14,857 nucleotides of DNA, from positions 1 to 14,857 of the forward strand of contig JAUTXB010000180.1 in assembly GCA_030838245.1 (NCBI GenBank), given 5' to 3'. The notes beneath the pieces were generated by a model. The model made no database searches, had not been told where the DNA came from, and worked only from the letters and a program-made list of their open reading frames with translations. This document shows positions 14,373 through 14,857 of this stretch, piece by piece. A program made the position numbers and the translations under genes. The DNA is from Acidimicrobiaceae bacterium (GTDB taxonomy: Bacteria > Actinomycetota > Acidimicrobiia > Acidimicrobiales > RAAP-2). The number at the start of each line of letters is the position of its first letter. Within the stretch, counting starts at the first letter, position 1.

Positions 14373-14519
14373 ATGATGCCTGGACTAGGGCCCTCTCGCC
14401 ACTGCTCGGGACGCACGGGATCAGCAGCTGTGGGGTTTCAGCTACGGCCGGCCGGTGGCGGTGTAACCCGGACCAGCCAGGGGTGAACGTCTTTGCCAGT
14501 TCGTTCGACGCAGGCCCGT

Positions 14520-14857
14520 TTACGAGGACAACCTGCGGTACGACAGATCGAAGTCGTGTTGCCAGGTCATGCCGTCGTGACAGATCTCCCAGCGTCCGGT
14601 GATCGTCTCGCCGTCGCCGCTGATGTTGCCGATGTAGCGCTGCCCGAAGTCGAGAGGCGAAAAGTCGGCCTCGTCGCGCAACAACGTCCAGACGTTGTCG
14701 GCGAGCGTCATTCGGTAGACCCGGGCGACCCCACGCGAGTCGAAGTAGTGCTGCAGGTACTGATCCCTGTTCGATAGGTCAGCTCCGATGATTGCAATGC
14801 CATCGGGAGCTTCAGGTACGGGCACCGACCAGCGTTGGACGACGAACCGTTCGCCGG
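14520..14857 (-). CDS. DUF1579-like protein, N-terminus beyond the window
   Basis: The frame is open from the right edge to TAA 14520, giving 112 visible residues. It starts mid-protein with ERFVVQRWSV, then PEAPDGIAIIGAD, DSRGVARVYRMTL, FGQRYIGNISGDGETITGRWE and TWQHDFDLSYRR. This pattern of short beta-strands matches small actinobacterial proteins of about 150 residues related to DUF1579, whose start usually reads like a ligand-binding barrel (VGEW and EWLEGG-type blocks). A GTG at 14825 could act as an internal start, but family-like sequence continues upstream of it. Function is unknown. The gene is upstream of the hydrolase on the same strand, separated by 147 bases with no obvious gene. 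Confidence 0.75.
   Translation of the reverse strand, partial: GERFVVQRWSVPVPEAPDGIAIIGADLSNRDQYLQHYFDSRGVARVYRMTLADNVWTLLRDEADFSPLDFGQRYIGNISGDGETITGRWEICHDGMTWQHDFDLSYRRLSS

Overview
The window looks like chromosomal DNA from a high-G+C actinobacterium, possibly an uncultured soil or acidimicrobial lineage. Evidence: high G+C coding DNA, frequent GTG starts, Ser/Thr-rich surface-protein repeats with the CVTSSDCWAVG pattern followed by a GYWxVASDG unit, Gly-rich tailed membrane proteins, and short intergenic gaps without leaders. The taxonomic call is an inference from protein style only.

Left part (1-3400). A secreted repeat protein runs off the left edge on the minus strand. A gene-poor stretch follows, with a small CxxC ORF, a C-terminal remnant of a TetR regulator and a complete SAM methyltransferase (minus). 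Next come a fragment of an ABC1/AarF (UbiB-type) kinase-like protein and a complete poly-gamma-glutamate-hydrolase-family protein (plus). Several pieces here are broken, which suggests a site of past rearrangement.

Middle part (3400-8000). This holds a large GT-C-like polytopic membrane protein (minus) in visibly less G+C-rich DNA and a roughly 670-base stretch with at most one tiny secreted peptide. A single-pass exported protein (plus) and a Gly-rich membrane-associated protein (minus) follow.

Right part (8000-13470) is the most coherent unit. It is a five-cistron minus-strand operon, read from 12580 down to 8003: a PrpB-like isocitrate/methylisocitrate lyase family protein, LeuC-like and LeuD-like hydro-lyase subunits, a truncated PEBP (YbhB/YbcL) fragment, and an MmgE/PrpD protein. 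Adjacent cistrons down to the PEBP fragment overlap by 1-4 bases. A GntR/HutC-type regulator is transcribed divergently from a 58-base intergenic region that carries a plausible promoter, an inverted repeat and no Shine-Dalgarno sequences. PrpD-type dehydration, aconitase-fold rehydration and PrpB-type C-C cleavage together match the back half of a 2-methylcitrate-like cycle. I therefore infer catabolism of a branched or alkylated citrate/malate-type acid rather than leucine synthesis. No synthase, CoA ligase or transporter is visible.

Right edge (13500-14857). An alpha/beta hydrolase with an Asp nucleophile and no visible catalytic His, and the C-terminal part of a small DUF1579-like protein, are both on the minus strand.
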